Source: Acanthopleuribacter pedis
Lineage (GTDB): Bacteria; Acidobacteriota; Holophagae; Acanthopleuribacterales; Acanthopleuribacteraceae
Direction: 5' to 3'
Length of the DNA stretch: 64,000 nucleotides
Assembly (NCBI RefSeq): GCF_017377855.1
Contig: NZ_JAFREP010000038.1
Coordinates: 32,431-96,430, forward strand
A model generated the notes under the pieces. The model was not told where the DNA came from and made no database searches. It saw only the letters and a program-made list of their open reading frames with translations. The number at the start of each line of letters is the position of its first letter. Within the stretch, counting starts at the first letter, position 1. Shown here one piece after another: positions 24,703 to 34,800 of this stretch. Position numbers and translations under genes: made by a program.

Positions 24703-27141
24703 ATGGTTTCAGAACGCAAAAGCGGTCTCTACGCCGGGACCATCGGCCGCTACCATTTTGAACTTCGTCTCGATGTAGACGGAGATTTTCCGCAACATCA
24801 AGTCAGCCTCACCTTGCGCAATCACTTTCCCGCCCACTGGATTGCCGAACTCACCGCCGTGGGTGAAAGCGTTTGGGACGGTGCTATTTGGTTTCGTCAC
24901 CGCGCCGCGGAAACCCTCACCGTGGCCGGCGAAAAACCCGACGGACTCAAAATTCGCTGGTCGGCCGGCCCCGAGCGCGTCCAAGTTGTGTGTGACTTTG
25001 TACGCGAAGGGCGTCATCTGGCCCGGCTCCAGCTTCCTTTTGTCGGGGTTCACCTTCACGATGTGGAATTTGAGCTTGATTTTGAGGAAGGCGTTGCGGT
25101 CGTCACCGAGGTGGATGTAGCCGCCCAGACGCCCGGTTTACCACCGCGACCCTTGGACCTGATTGAGGTCTTTGACGCCGTGGGTATCGCGGCCTCCTAC
25201 AGCAACGGTGCCAATCAAATCGACAGCAATTTATCCGGTTTCGATGCGGCTTGGACCGAGGCCGAGCTCCACGACGCCATGCTGGAGGAATGGTCGCGCC
25301 GGGACGGCACGCCTTGGTCGATGTGGGTGCTTTCGGCCAAGCGCTACCGCGATTCACCCGACGGTGTGATGCTCGGCATTATGTTCGACGACATCGGCGA
25401 CTATCACCGCAACGGCTGTGCGGTGTTTAACGAATCCATTGAATCCCAGTACAACCGGCAGGGACCGCAAGCGGTTCGCCGTGCCCAATTCCGAACCCTG
25501 GTCCACGAGATCGGTCACGGGTTCAATCTGGCCCATTCCTGGCAAAAAGAGGCGGCCTTCTTTGGGCGCGGCTGGCATCCCGGTCTTCGCAACGAGGCCG
25601 ATGTGCCCAGTTTCATGAATTACCCCAGCGAATACACCAACGGCGGCTCGGATGGTTATCACCGCGATTTCAACTTTGAATTCTCCCAACAAGAGATTCT
25701 GTTCATGCGCCATGCGCCCGAATCTTTTAAAGCCATGGCCGAGACGTCTTGGTTCACCGATCACGGAATGCGCGCGCAGGTCTTGTGTCCGCGTGAACTC
25801 GAAGCCGGCTTGCCGGACCGCACTTTTTCCCTTGAAATGCGTGTCCATCGGCCACATCCCGTTTTTGAATTTATGGAAAACGTGCAGGTCGAATTGAAGT
25901 TGACCAATCGCAGCGCCACCACCTTCTGGGTTCCGTCCGACTGCCTAAAAAACAACCGCTCGCTTTTGGTGGATGTGACCCGTACCGGCGGGGCTACCAA
26001 AACCAAACGGCATTTCGTCCAATATTGCTGTCGGTCCGCCTTGGTGCCGCTGGGGCCGGGCGAATCCTTATACGCACCCTTGAATGTCGCCCACGACAGT
26101 GAGGGCTGGTTGATGGATGAACCGGGGCGTTACGATGTCAGTGTTTCCCTTGATTTTGAGGCCTGCATCCCCGCGCGACGGGCCCTGGCCTGCGTTTCCG
26201 CTTCCTTCACCCTTTTCGTCCAGGCGCCACCCGCCAACCTGCGCAAAACCGCTTACCGTCTGGCTCAAGACTACTTCCACAAAGATGTGGGCCGGGTCTA
26301 CACGGTCGGTGGCACCCGTTACCTGGATCACGTGAACGCGGTGTTTGCCGAGGTGTGCGCTCAGATGAAGGGTTCCAATCCGGCGCTCCAGGCGCGCGTG
26401 ACGGGTTCGCTCCCCAAATGGGAACCCTTTAAAACCATCGAACGCGACCAAAAGGGCGCGCGCTTGAAAAAAGCCAAGGTCGATGTGGCCGAACTGGCGG
26501 CCTTGCAAAAAGAGGTCTTGACGGGTGAGGCCGGGTTGGCCGCCGAGCGGGTTTTGGGGCATATCCCGTTTGCCGAATTATGTGCGCGTGCAAGCCGGGC
26601 CTGGTCCCAAGCGCGCGAGCCGGGTAAGGCTGCAACCGTGATGAATGGTTTGGCCGAGGCCTTTACCGCCCACGCGGTCACGCTGCCCAAAGCAACCGCC
26701 CTTGGTTTCGAACAAGCCCGCCGGCGCGATAGCGGCGAAGAGGATCGCGCCCTTCCTTTTCCCGCGGGTTCCAATCAGGCAGCGACACCGGTCATCGACA
26801 AAACCTTTAGCTTGGCGCAGGGCGATGTCTTTTCGCTTTCCTTTGTGGAAGAGGGCGGTGAAAACCAATGTTCCGTGGCGGCGACGTTGTGGTGTGATCT
26901 TCGGGAAATCGGGCAATGGTCGGATATTGATTTTTCCGCGGGGGACGCGCACTACACGATGGGCCGAGACAAGGCGGTGTTGGTTGAAGTGATTGCCCGT
27001 TTTTTCAGCCCAACCGCCAAAATCGCGTTAACGGCGCGCAAAGAAGCCGAGGGTGGGGCGTTCTTCCAGAAAACCCTGGATGACGGAAGGCGCGCTTATT
27101 ATTTCCTGTTAAATCCCAAACCGGCTGCGGCCAAAAAGTAA
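24703..27141 (+). CDS. Metzincin-like zinc metalloprotease
   Basis: An 812-residue protein. HEIGHGFNLAH supplies the zinc-binding pattern HExxHxx(G/N)xxH (His268, Glu269, His272, His278), with Asn in place of the usual Gly; SFMNYP with Met305 is the candidate Met-turn. About residues 1-150 are strand-rich and the C-terminal ~450 residues contain possible Ig-like or beta-sandwich parts. No signal peptide is visible from either candidate start. ATG 24703 was chosen because AAGGGGA lies six bases upstream; an in-frame start 21 codons earlier is weaker. Last gene of the CHAT locus, ending at a bidirectional hairpin. Confidence 0.78.
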   Translation: MVSERKSGLYAGTIGRYHFELRLDVDGDFPQHQVSLTLRNHFPAHWIAELTAVGESVWDGAIWFRHRAAETLTVAGEKPDGLKIRWSAGPERVQVVCDFVREGRHLARLQLPFVGVHLHDVEFELDFEEGVAVVTEVDVAAQTPGLPPRPLDLIEVFDAVGIAASYSNGANQIDSNLSGFDAAWTEAELHDAMLEEWSRRDGTPWSMWVLSAKRYRDSPDGVMLGIMFDDIGDYHRNGCAVFNESIESQYNRQGPQAVRRAQFRTLVHEIGHGFNLAHSWQKEAAFFGRGWHPGLRNEADVPSFMNYPSEYTNGGSDGYHRDFNFEFSQQEILFMRHAPESFKAMAETSWFTDHGMRAQVLCPRELEAGLPDRTFSLEMRVHRPHPVFEFMENVQVELKLTNRSATTFWVPSDCLKNNRSLLVDVTRTGGATKTKRHFVQYCCRSALVPLGPGESLYAPLNVAHDSEGWLMDEPGRYDVSVSLDFEACIPARRALACVSASFTLFVQAPPANLRKTAYRLAQDYFHKDVGRVYTVGGTRYLDHVNAVFAEVCAQMKGSNPALQARVTGSLPKWEPFKTIERDQKGARLKKAKVDVAELAALQKEVLTGEAGLAAERVLGHIPFAELCARASRAWSQAREPGKAATVMNGLAEAFTAHAVTLPKATALGFEQARRRDSGEEDRALPFPAGSNQAATPVIDKTFSLAQGDVFSLSFVEEGGENQCSVAATLWCDLREIGQWSDIDFSAGDAHYTMGRDKAVLVEVIARFFSPTAKIALTARKEAEGGAFFQKTLDDGRRAYYFLLNPKPAAAKK

Positions 27142-27157
27142 GCTGCCGTAACCAAAC

Positions 27158-27195
27158 AAAGGGACGCGTGCGTCGTGCACGCGTCCCGGTTTTGC
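27158..27195. terminator. Bidirectional terminator between convergent genes
   Basis: An 11-bp perfect stem (GGGACGCGTGC / GCACGCGTCCC, loop 27172-27176) is followed by GGTTTT on the plus strand and by TTTGTTTGG on the minus strand. It lies between the metzincin stop (27141) and the BNR-protein stop (27196), so it can serve both. Confidence 0.85.
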
Positions 27196-30072
27196 TTAGC
27201 GCGGGGATTCTTTGATGGTGAAGGCTTTCTCCACCGTTTGGCCGAAGCCTTTGACCACCAGCGTGTAATCGCCGGCGACCGCGTAGGTTTGGCCTTCTTG
27301 ACCGCGGTGCCACACCACTGCTTTCTCCGCTTCTTCGTCTTTGTTTTTCTTTTTCTTCTTTTTCTTTTTGGGTTGCTTGGTTTCGGTCTCAACGCTGACG
27401 CTGTAGGGCCAACCCAAGGTTTGCGGGCCTTGGACCACCGCGTGTTCCTTGCGGTAAACCACCTGATCGCCGTGTTTCACTTCCACGGTGACCGTACCCG
27501 CTTCCTTGGCGTAAAGCGGAATGTCCCAATGGTCCGGCTCGTAGTCGTCGCCGACCCAAGCCCAAGGCAAATAACCCCAGCCAGGAGAGAAGGTTACTTC
27601 GCTTTGCTCGAAGACGAAGAGGGCCTCGTCCAGGGTGTTTTCCTTCAGCTCGCCAATCCAGTTTAGGGGCAAGGTGAAAATCGAGCGGCCGTGGGTCGCC
27701 ACAATTAGCTCGTTTTCGCGGGGATGGATTTCCATCGCATATACCGGCACGTTGGGCAGGTCGTTTTCGTAGGGCAGCCAGGTTTTGCCTGCATCGAAGC
27801 TGACCCACAGACCGAGGTCCGTGCCCAGGTACAGCGCCTGTTTGTTTTTGCGGTCTTGACGGATGACGTTACAGGGTTCGTCCGGCAGGTTTTCCGTCAG
27901 GTCGCGCCAGGTTTTGCCGTAGTCGTCCGAGGCGAACACGTAGGCGCGGAAATCGTCGTTGCGGTAACCGGTCAGGGTGACAAAAACGCTGCCCGCATCA
28001 TGGGGTGAAATTTCAATGCCGGACACCCACAAACCTTGGGTGATGGTTTGGCCGATTTCCGCCCATTCCGCGCCGCGCGTGATCCACAGGCGGCCGTCGT
28101 CCGTACCCGCGTACAGCGTGCCGAAGGCGTGGGGCGATTCGCGGAGGGCCGTCACCGTGGCGAACGGCACGTCGCCCGTGCCTTCGCTGGGGTTGGTGGT
28201 GAGGTCGGGGCTGATCTCGGTAAAACTTTCGCCGCGGTCCATCGACCGCAAGATGCGGTTGCCGGCCATGTACAAAATGTCGTGGTTGTGTTGGGACAAC
28301 ACAATCGGCGTCATCCAGTTGTAGCGGTAGGCCGGTTCTTTGAGGCGGTGACGGGGGAAAATCGTAAGCGGTGCGCCGCCTTGGGTATTGATGCGGCGGT
28401 AGTTGCCGAATTGGTAACCCAGGTACACCGTGGCGTTGTCGCGGGGATCCACCTGAATGAAGGCGCCGTCACCGCCGCCCAGTTTGCGCCAGGAGGCGCT
28501 GTAGCGATCTTGTTCGCGGCTGGGGCCCATCCACACGCCGTTGTCTTGCAGGCCGCCGTAGATGTTGTAGGGCGTGGCCATGTCGTAGGTTACCGTGTAG
28601 AACTGACCGACCGGCAGCGTGTTGAAGTGCTGCCATTGGTCGCCGCCGTCCCAACTGATGTTGACCCCGCCGTCGTTGCCCAACACCAAATGATTGGGAT
28701 CGTAGGGGTTGATCCACATCGCGTGGTGGTCGACGTGGACGTTGGGGCGCAGGATGTTTTTGAAGGTTTTGCCGCCGTCGGTTGTTTTGAGCAGCGGCAC
28801 CGCGCCGATGTAGACCGTGTTCTCATCGCGGGGGTCGGCGAACACCGTTCCGAAGTAATAACCGTAACTCCAGGCAAAATCGGGGATGGGTTCCGCGTGG
28901 GTTTTGCGCCAGCTTTTGCCCGCATCGTCGGAGCGGTAGAGTTCCACGCCCAAGACTTCCACGTCGAACATATCCGCGTTGCCGTCCGCCATGAGGTAGG
29001 CGCGCAGGTCGTCCAGCGCAATTTCGTCCGCGGTCAGTTGCTCGCGCACCGTTTTGGCCGTGATCTCTTCATGGAAGCCGTTGCCGCGCAGGAAGCGGTC
29101 GATCACCTTGTCGGAAAGCGCCAAAAAGGCCGCCTCGTCCATGTCGCGCAGTTTTTTGCGGGTCAGTTCTTGGTATTCGGGTTTGGGATTGGGATTGGGG
29201 TTTTGGTTGTCGACCGCCGCGTAAACCACGTCGGGATTGGCCGGTGAAATCGCCAAGGCGATGCGGCCCATGTTCTCGCCGACGGGCAGGCCCTCGTTGA
29301 CCTTGGTCCAGTTATCGCCGCCGTCTTCGGTGCGGTAAAGCGCGGAGCCGGGACCGGCTTCTACAAAGTTCCAAGCCGTGCGCGAGCGTTCCCAGGCCGC
29401 CGCAAGCAAGACCTTCGGGTTGCGGGGGTCCATCTGCAGGTCGATTACGCCGGTGTTGTCGTTGATGTACAGGACCTTTTCCCAGGTGGCGCCTTTGTCG
29501 CGGGTACGGAACACGCCGCGCTGCGCGTTTTTGCTGTAGAGTCGGCCGATGACGGCTACGTAGACCGTGGCCGGATCCGTGGGGTCTACCAGGATTTGGC
29601 TGATGTGATGGCTGTCGGTCAGCCCTTTGTGGGTCCAGGTCTTGCCACCGTCCTCCGTGTGGTATACGCCGGTGCCCGCGTAGGAACTGCGGCTCGAGTT
29701 TTCTTCTCCGGTGCCCAGCCAAATTTCATCTGAATTGTTGGGGTTCACGCCGAAATCGCCGATGGTGATACTTGCGCCGCGTTCCCACAGGGGCTCCCAG
29801 CTGCTGCCGGCGTTGGTGGTACGCCACAGGCCGCCGCTGGCGTAGGCGACCAAATAGGTGTGGGGTTGACCGACAAAACCGGTCAGGTCGACAACGCGAC
29901 CGCTCATGGCGCGCGGGCCGACGGACGTGATGGGCCAGCCTTCGAAAAAGGTCTGTTCAGCCAGCTTTTGGCGCGCCTCGTAGGCGGCCATCCTTGCCTC
30001 GGGGCTGGACGGTTCCGTCGTTTGTTGGGGCGAGGCGAATAGCATGAGCAACAAGAGATACATGGGCGACAT
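27196..30072 (-). CDS. Secreted BNR/sortilin-type beta-propeller protein
   Basis: A 958-residue protein. ATG 30070-30072 has GGAGG eight bases upstream and starts a short hydrophobic leader (MYLLLLMLFASPQQ), a probable signal peptide. The body is a tandem of BNR/Asp-box blades: RTTNAGSSWEPLW, HTEDGGKTWTHKG, RTRDKGATWEKV, RTEDGGDNWTKV, RSDDAGKSWRKT, ASDDYGKTWRDL, SFDAGKTWLPY. This is the VPS10/sortilin and glycosidase-related propeller common in Acidobacteriota and Bacteroidota exported proteins. A Lys-rich stretch (KQPKKKKKKKKNKDEE) interrupts the C-terminal Ig-like region. Substrate unknown; no catalytic motif identified. Confidence 0.8.
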   Translation of the reverse strand: MSPMYLLLLMLFASPQQTTEPSSPEARMAAYEARQKLAEQTFFEGWPITSVGPRAMSGRVVDLTGFVGQPHTYLVAYASGGLWRTTNAGSSWEPLWERGASITIGDFGVNPNNSDEIWLGTGEENSSRSSYAGTGVYHTEDGGKTWTHKGLTDSHHISQILVDPTDPATVYVAVIGRLYSKNAQRGVFRTRDKGATWEKVLYINDNTGVIDLQMDPRNPKVLLAAAWERSRTAWNFVEAGPGSALYRTEDGGDNWTKVNEGLPVGENMGRIALAISPANPDVVYAAVDNQNPNPNPKPEYQELTRKKLRDMDEAAFLALSDKVIDRFLRGNGFHEEITAKTVREQLTADEIALDDLRAYLMADGNADMFDVEVLGVELYRSDDAGKSWRKTHAEPIPDFAWSYGYYFGTVFADPRDENTVYIGAVPLLKTTDGGKTFKNILRPNVHVDHHAMWINPYDPNHLVLGNDGGVNISWDGGDQWQHFNTLPVGQFYTVTYDMATPYNIYGGLQDNGVWMGPSREQDRYSASWRKLGGGDGAFIQVDPRDNATVYLGYQFGNYRRINTQGGAPLTIFPRHRLKEPAYRYNWMTPIVLSQHNHDILYMAGNRILRSMDRGESFTEISPDLTTNPSEGTGDVPFATVTALRESPHAFGTLYAGTDDGRLWITRGAEWAEIGQTITQGLWVSGIEISPHDAGSVFVTLTGYRNDDFRAYVFASDDYGKTWRDLTENLPDEPCNVIRQDRKNKQALYLGTDLGLWVSFDAGKTWLPYENDLPNVPVYAMEIHPRENELIVATHGRSIFTLPLNWIGELKENTLDEALFVFEQSEVTFSPGWGYLPWAWVGDDYEPDHWDIPLYAKEAGTVTVEVKHGDQVVYRKEHAVVQGPQTLGWPYSVSVETETKQPKKKKKKKKNKDEEAEKAVVWHRGQEGQTYAVAGDYTLVVKGFGQTVEKAFTIKESPR

Positions 30073-30561
30073 GAGGTGTTCCTCCGCGGATGAGTTAAAA
30101 ATTGGGGATCCAGGCATCGCGTGATGGCTTGACCGGCCGTGGTGACGTTCGGAAAACAAAAGGGCCGGTAGGTGCGCCGGCGCGGCGGCGCCTTGGGTTC
30201 GGATATCATCGGATCGCCCCAAGAGTAACACGGCACCGGCTTTGTCGTGACCGGTTCGCGACCGACGGAAGAAAAAAGCGGCTTTGGAATAAAGGGTTTG
30301 GCGGGGAGGCACTGGTTTGTGGTGCCGGGCGACCCGTATATTTATAGGGTTTTGGGGTGCTTTCCCGCTGTGTGCTTGCTTTCGCGGGTGCCTTCCTTTA
30401 TCTAATAATGTGTGTATCCCTTATCAGTGCCGTTCGTGGTTCAATAGGACCCTAACGACCCCTCCCCATTACCCTTTCTATAACAACTCCGTAAGCACTT
30501 ACCGTTTCCGTGTTGAAGCGTTGCGGCGATATGGCCGCATCATCCGCCGGGAGGCTTTTCT
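30073..30561. other. Divergent intergenic region between BNR protein and RHS operon
   Basis: About 490 bases with no credible gene on either strand. Promoters for both divergent transcripts must lie here. The stretch 30380-30500 is AT-richer, with TAATAAT-like sequence near 30405, but no -35/-10 pair is convincing. Confidence 0.4.
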
Positions 30562-31812
30562 TTGCTCAAGCTATTTGATGCGTTGCGAACCGAACTCGCC
30601 GCCTTTGTCGAAGGCGCGCAACACCGTGCCCTGCTGCTGGCGAGCAGCGACAACGACATCGCCTTTCCACTGAAAGTATTGCGCGAGGTCGAGGAAGGAG
30701 CTCCCGCCGATGTGTTCATGATGTACTGCGACAACTTCCAGGAACCCTCGGCTTATGCCGACGTTGTCATGGAACGCCTGCGCGAGGAACACCAAATTGC
30801 CGTTGAATGGCAGGTGGCCGATGGACGTGACCCCCTGCCTGATTTACCCGAATCGCTGTTTGACAATGCCCGCGCGCCGCAAGATCGCTTGGTAGAAGCC
30901 GTGCATGTTGTGCACGGTTGGTTTCCCCCCGAGGGGGATCACCGCTTGGTTTGGATCGCTGCACCGATGGAAACGGCGCGCGGCGAGGCTTGGCCGCAAT
31001 TTTGCGAGCAACTGTACCGGGCTCTTGACGGAAATCCTTGGCTACGCTTGATTTTTCGCATGCCCGCCAACTTGCCGAAGCTGATTGAAAAAGGCAAAGC
31101 GCCCGCTTGGATGAGCCACAACGATGTAAAGCTAACGGGTTGTGATTTTGGGCCCAAGGCGATGGAAGAAAGTTTGGCCGAACAAGCCGAGGATCCCGAA
31201 TTGGACGAGGACCAGCGCATGAATGCCTTGATGATGTTGGCCGTGCGCGATACCGGCTTTAACCGTCGCCGTGATGCCGAGGCCAAATACGCCGAGCTTT
31301 TGGAATACGGCCAACGCAAGGAAGATCCCTCCATCAAAGGCATGGCTTTAATGGGGCTGGGCGATCTCTACAAGCGCAACAACGAACTCAACGAGGCCGC
31401 GACCTGGTACGAGTGTGCCGTACCTGAAACCGTCGCGAGCAAACAAACGATGCCCATGTACCTTAATGTCAAGGGTTTGGCCGATACTTACTTCTTGCAA
31501 CGGCGTTTCCCCGAAGCCGAGGAGGCTTATTTACAGGCCGCCCGCTTGGCGCAGGCCAATCAGGACACCGAAAGTTTTGCGCGGATGATCAACGGTCATG
31601 CCAAGGCCCGCGCCAAACAAAAGAACTGGGCCGGCGCGGTCGATCGCTGGGACTCGGCCGCCATCATCTGCCGGGACTACGACCACGACGACCTGCTCAA
31701 GGAAATCCTGCCTTCGCTCCGCAAGGGCTACGAAAAGCTGAACATGAATGATCACGCCAAGGCGATTGCCGCCGAGTTGACCCAACTCAAGACCAAAGGT
31801 GGTGTCGTATGA
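30562..31812 (+). CDS. TPR adaptor-like protein, second copy
   Basis: A 416-residue protein starting at TTG 30562 with GGGAGG seven bases upstream. The first ~200 residues are alpha/beta (HRALLLASSDNDIAFPLKVLREV; HRLVWIAAPMETARGEAWPQF), the rest TPR-like (MGLGDLYKRNNELNEAATWYE; DTYFLQRRFPEAEEAYLQAARLA). It is the counterpart of the protein at 12295-13602: same size, domain order, TTG start and 4-base ATGA overlap into a PAAR-RHS gene. The paired layout argues for a specific chaperone or loader role for the RHS toxin. No vgrG accompanies this copy. Confidence 0.72.
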   Translation: MLKLFDALRTELAAFVEGAQHRALLLASSDNDIAFPLKVLREVEEGAPADVFMMYCDNFQEPSAYADVVMERLREEHQIAVEWQVADGRDPLPDLPESLFDNARAPQDRLVEAVHVVHGWFPPEGDHRLVWIAAPMETARGEAWPQFCEQLYRALDGNPWLRLIFRMPANLPKLIEKGKAPAWMSHNDVKLTGCDFGPKAMEESLAEQAEDPELDEDQRMNALMMLAVRDTGFNRRRDAEAKYAELLEYGQRKEDPSIKGMALMGLGDLYKRNNELNEAATWYECAVPETVASKQTMPMYLNVKGLADTYFLQRRFPEAEEAYLQAARLAQANQDTESFARMINGHAKARAKQKNWAGAVDRWDSAAIICRDYDHDDLLKEILPSLRKGYEKLNMNDHAKAIAAELTQLKTKGGVV

Positions 31813-34800
31813 GTGATTTCTTTCAGAAACGCCATCCGCGTCCCGCCTCGGCCGCCATGCAAAACCGGCCGACCAACGTGCTCCACACCATCGCCGACGG
31901 CATCAACACCGTGGTCGGCGCCCCCGCGCGGGTGGTTGACAAGGTTAACGAGGGTTTTGCCGTGGCCACCAACGCCATTGCCGAAGCCCTGCCTTCCTTC
32001 CCGGCCGCGACTTTCGGCAACATGGCCCTCGGCATGCCCCACGCCCATATTCTTCACCCACCCAGTGGCCCGCTTCCCATTCCACCGATTCCGCTGCCGT
32101 CCCTCGGTCCGATTATGCTGGGCAACTGCGTGCAGGTCCTGATTAACGGCAAACCCGCCGCCCGCGCCGGCGATATCGGCTTGGGACCAACCTGTTGCGG
32201 TTTGCCGCCTTTCTACGAAATTTTTACCGGCTCGTCCAAGGTCTTCATCGGCGGATCCCGTGCCGCCCGCGTCACCGATGTCACCATGCACTGCACCTGT
32301 GTGCCCGCCGGCGGGGCCGCCCGTGCCGCCAAGGCCGCTCAGCAGGCCACCAAAATGGCCAAATTTATGAAAGTCGCCGGCGCGATTTTTTCCGGTGCGC
32401 AAACCGCCATTATGATCGGTGGCTTCACCGCGCAAGGGCTGTCCGCGGTCGGCGATGCGATTGAATCGGTCGAGGCGGACAATTCCGCCATGGCCGACGC
32501 CTTGGCGCTTAGCGCCGCCATGGGAGCCGCCCAGTTGGCCAACGACGCCGCCGCCATGGCCGCCAGTTTACTCATGGGCAAGGACATCTGTATTGCGCCC
32601 GTCAATCCCGGCATGATTCTCAATGGCTCGCCCAACGTGCTGATCGGCGGTTTTCCCATGCCCTCGTGGATGGACCTCGCCAAAGGTTTGTTGAAGCTCG
32701 TCAAAGGGTTGCGTAGCCGCATGCGTCGCCGTCAAAACAACACCCCGAGCGCGGCCGACAACGGGCGCCCCGCGCGCACCGTTGACAGCACGCCCACCAA
32801 CGGTTGCCCGATCAGCATGATCAACGGCGAGGAATTGCTCGACCTTTCCGACTTTGACCTGCGTGGCCCGCTGCCGTTTAAATGGCGCCGCATCTATCGC
32901 TCCAGCCACAACCGCAATTTCGGACTGGGTCACGGTTGGACCTTTCCCGGCGTGGAACACTTGCGCGTCGAGGCCGAGGAAACCGTTTACTTTACCGAGG
33001 AAGGCCGCAACATTTTCCTGCCGCGTTTGGCCGAGGTTGGGGACGAAGGCGGTCATTCGCGCGAGCGCATGAACCTGGTGTGGGAATCCGATACCTGCAT
33101 GCGCCTGACCACCCGCGGCGAACCGGACAAGTTATTCGCGCCCAGCAAGCACCGCGCGGATTACTGGGACCTGAGCGCCGTCGTCGACCGTTACCAAAAC
33201 CGCATCACCTTCGAACGCGACAGCCAAGGTCGCCTGGAAACCATCACCAATGGTTATGGGCGCGGAGTGCGTTTGGTTTATGGTTCCGCGGGAATGATCG
33301 AACACATCGTACCCGAGGGCGAGGCCTATGAGGGCATTGAACCCGCCTTTGTCAGCTACGAGCACGACCTCGACGGTGATTTGGTTGCCGTCCGCAACCG
33401 CGCCGGCAACGGCGAGCGATACCGCTACGAGAACCACGTCTTGCTGCAGCGGACCATGGCTTCCGGGTTTAACTTTTTCTTTGAATGGGACCGCCACGAC
33501 ATTTACGCCCGCTGCCTGCGCAACTGGGGCGAGGACGGTCTGTTCGACTACCACTTCATTTGGTCGCCCGAGGGCAATCGCTCCGAATGTGTCGACAGCC
33601 GCGGCGCCCGAGTCGGTTACGATTTCGACGAACACGGCATGGTGACCTGCCTCAAGGATCGCAACGGCCGCACCACCTATACCTTCTACAACGACCTGGG
33701 CGATCCCACGCGGGTGATGGGGCCCGGTTCGATCCGCGAAACCTATGAATACGATGAGCGCGGCAACTGTACCCGCTTTACCAACGCCGGCGATCAGGTC
33801 TTCGAAATGACCTACGACGGCGAGGATTGCCCGATTACCTTCACCGACCCCGCCGGGTTTTCCCAGAAACGCACTTACAACAAACAGGGATCGGTTTCGG
33901 AAATCCTCGACCCGCTCGGCAACGCAACCCGCTTTGCCTACAGCGCCCAGGGGATGCCGACCCGCATTGACTACGGCGGCAAGGGCAGCGTGGCCCTCGG
34001 TTGGAATGCGACCCACGACTTGTTGTGGAAACGCGACGGCGCCGGGCGCACCGTGCGTTACCAGACCACCCGCGACGGTTTTGTCGAAGCCGTCACGCTC
34101 TCTGACGGTTCCAAAATCAAATACGAACTGGACGGGCACGGGCTCCCGATTGGGATGACCGAAAACAGCGGGCGCCGTCACCGGTTCGCCTACAACGCGT
34201 TGGGCCGGATGACCAAATACACCGACCCAACCGGGCGCACCATGCACCAGGAGTTCCACCCCTTCGGTTTGTTGACGCGGCTCAAGCGCCTCAACGGCTC
34301 CGAGTTGCGGTTTGGATACGACAGCGAAGCCAACCTGACCACCATCCACAACGAGAAAGACGAAACCTACCGCGTCCACTATGACTTTGAGGGCAACATC
34401 ATTGGCGAGCGTGGTTTTGACGGCCTGGAAACCCTTTACAAACGGGACGAGCGCGGTTTCGTCAAAGAAGAGCAAATCGGCGGCACCCAGCGGCTGCGGT
34501 ACCAGCGCGACAATTTAGGTCGGGTCCTGCAAAAAACCGGCAGTTCGCGGGCGGGCAACAGCTGTTCCGTGAATTACACCTATGATGCCGCCGGCCATTT
34601 GGTGCAGGCGCGCAACGAGGAACGCACCTCCAATTTCACCTACGATGTGTTGGGTAACTTGCTGGAGGAAGCGGGTGATTGGGGTTTTGTACGCCACGCC
34701 TACGATACCTTGGGCCGCCGGACCGCCAGCCAATACGGGTTGGATCATTTACTGGAGATTGAACGGGGCGAGGCCGGTTTTGTCGAAAGCATGCGTTGGA

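Noticed and set aside
28036..29247. 403-codon plus-strand frame antisense to the BNR gene
   Set aside because: Typical GC-rich antisense open frame; the minus strand has repeated Asp-box blades.
30073..30312. 80-residue N-terminal extension of the BNR protein
   Set aside because: No ribosome-binding site and no leader-like sequence, while ATG 30072 has GGAGG and a signal peptide.
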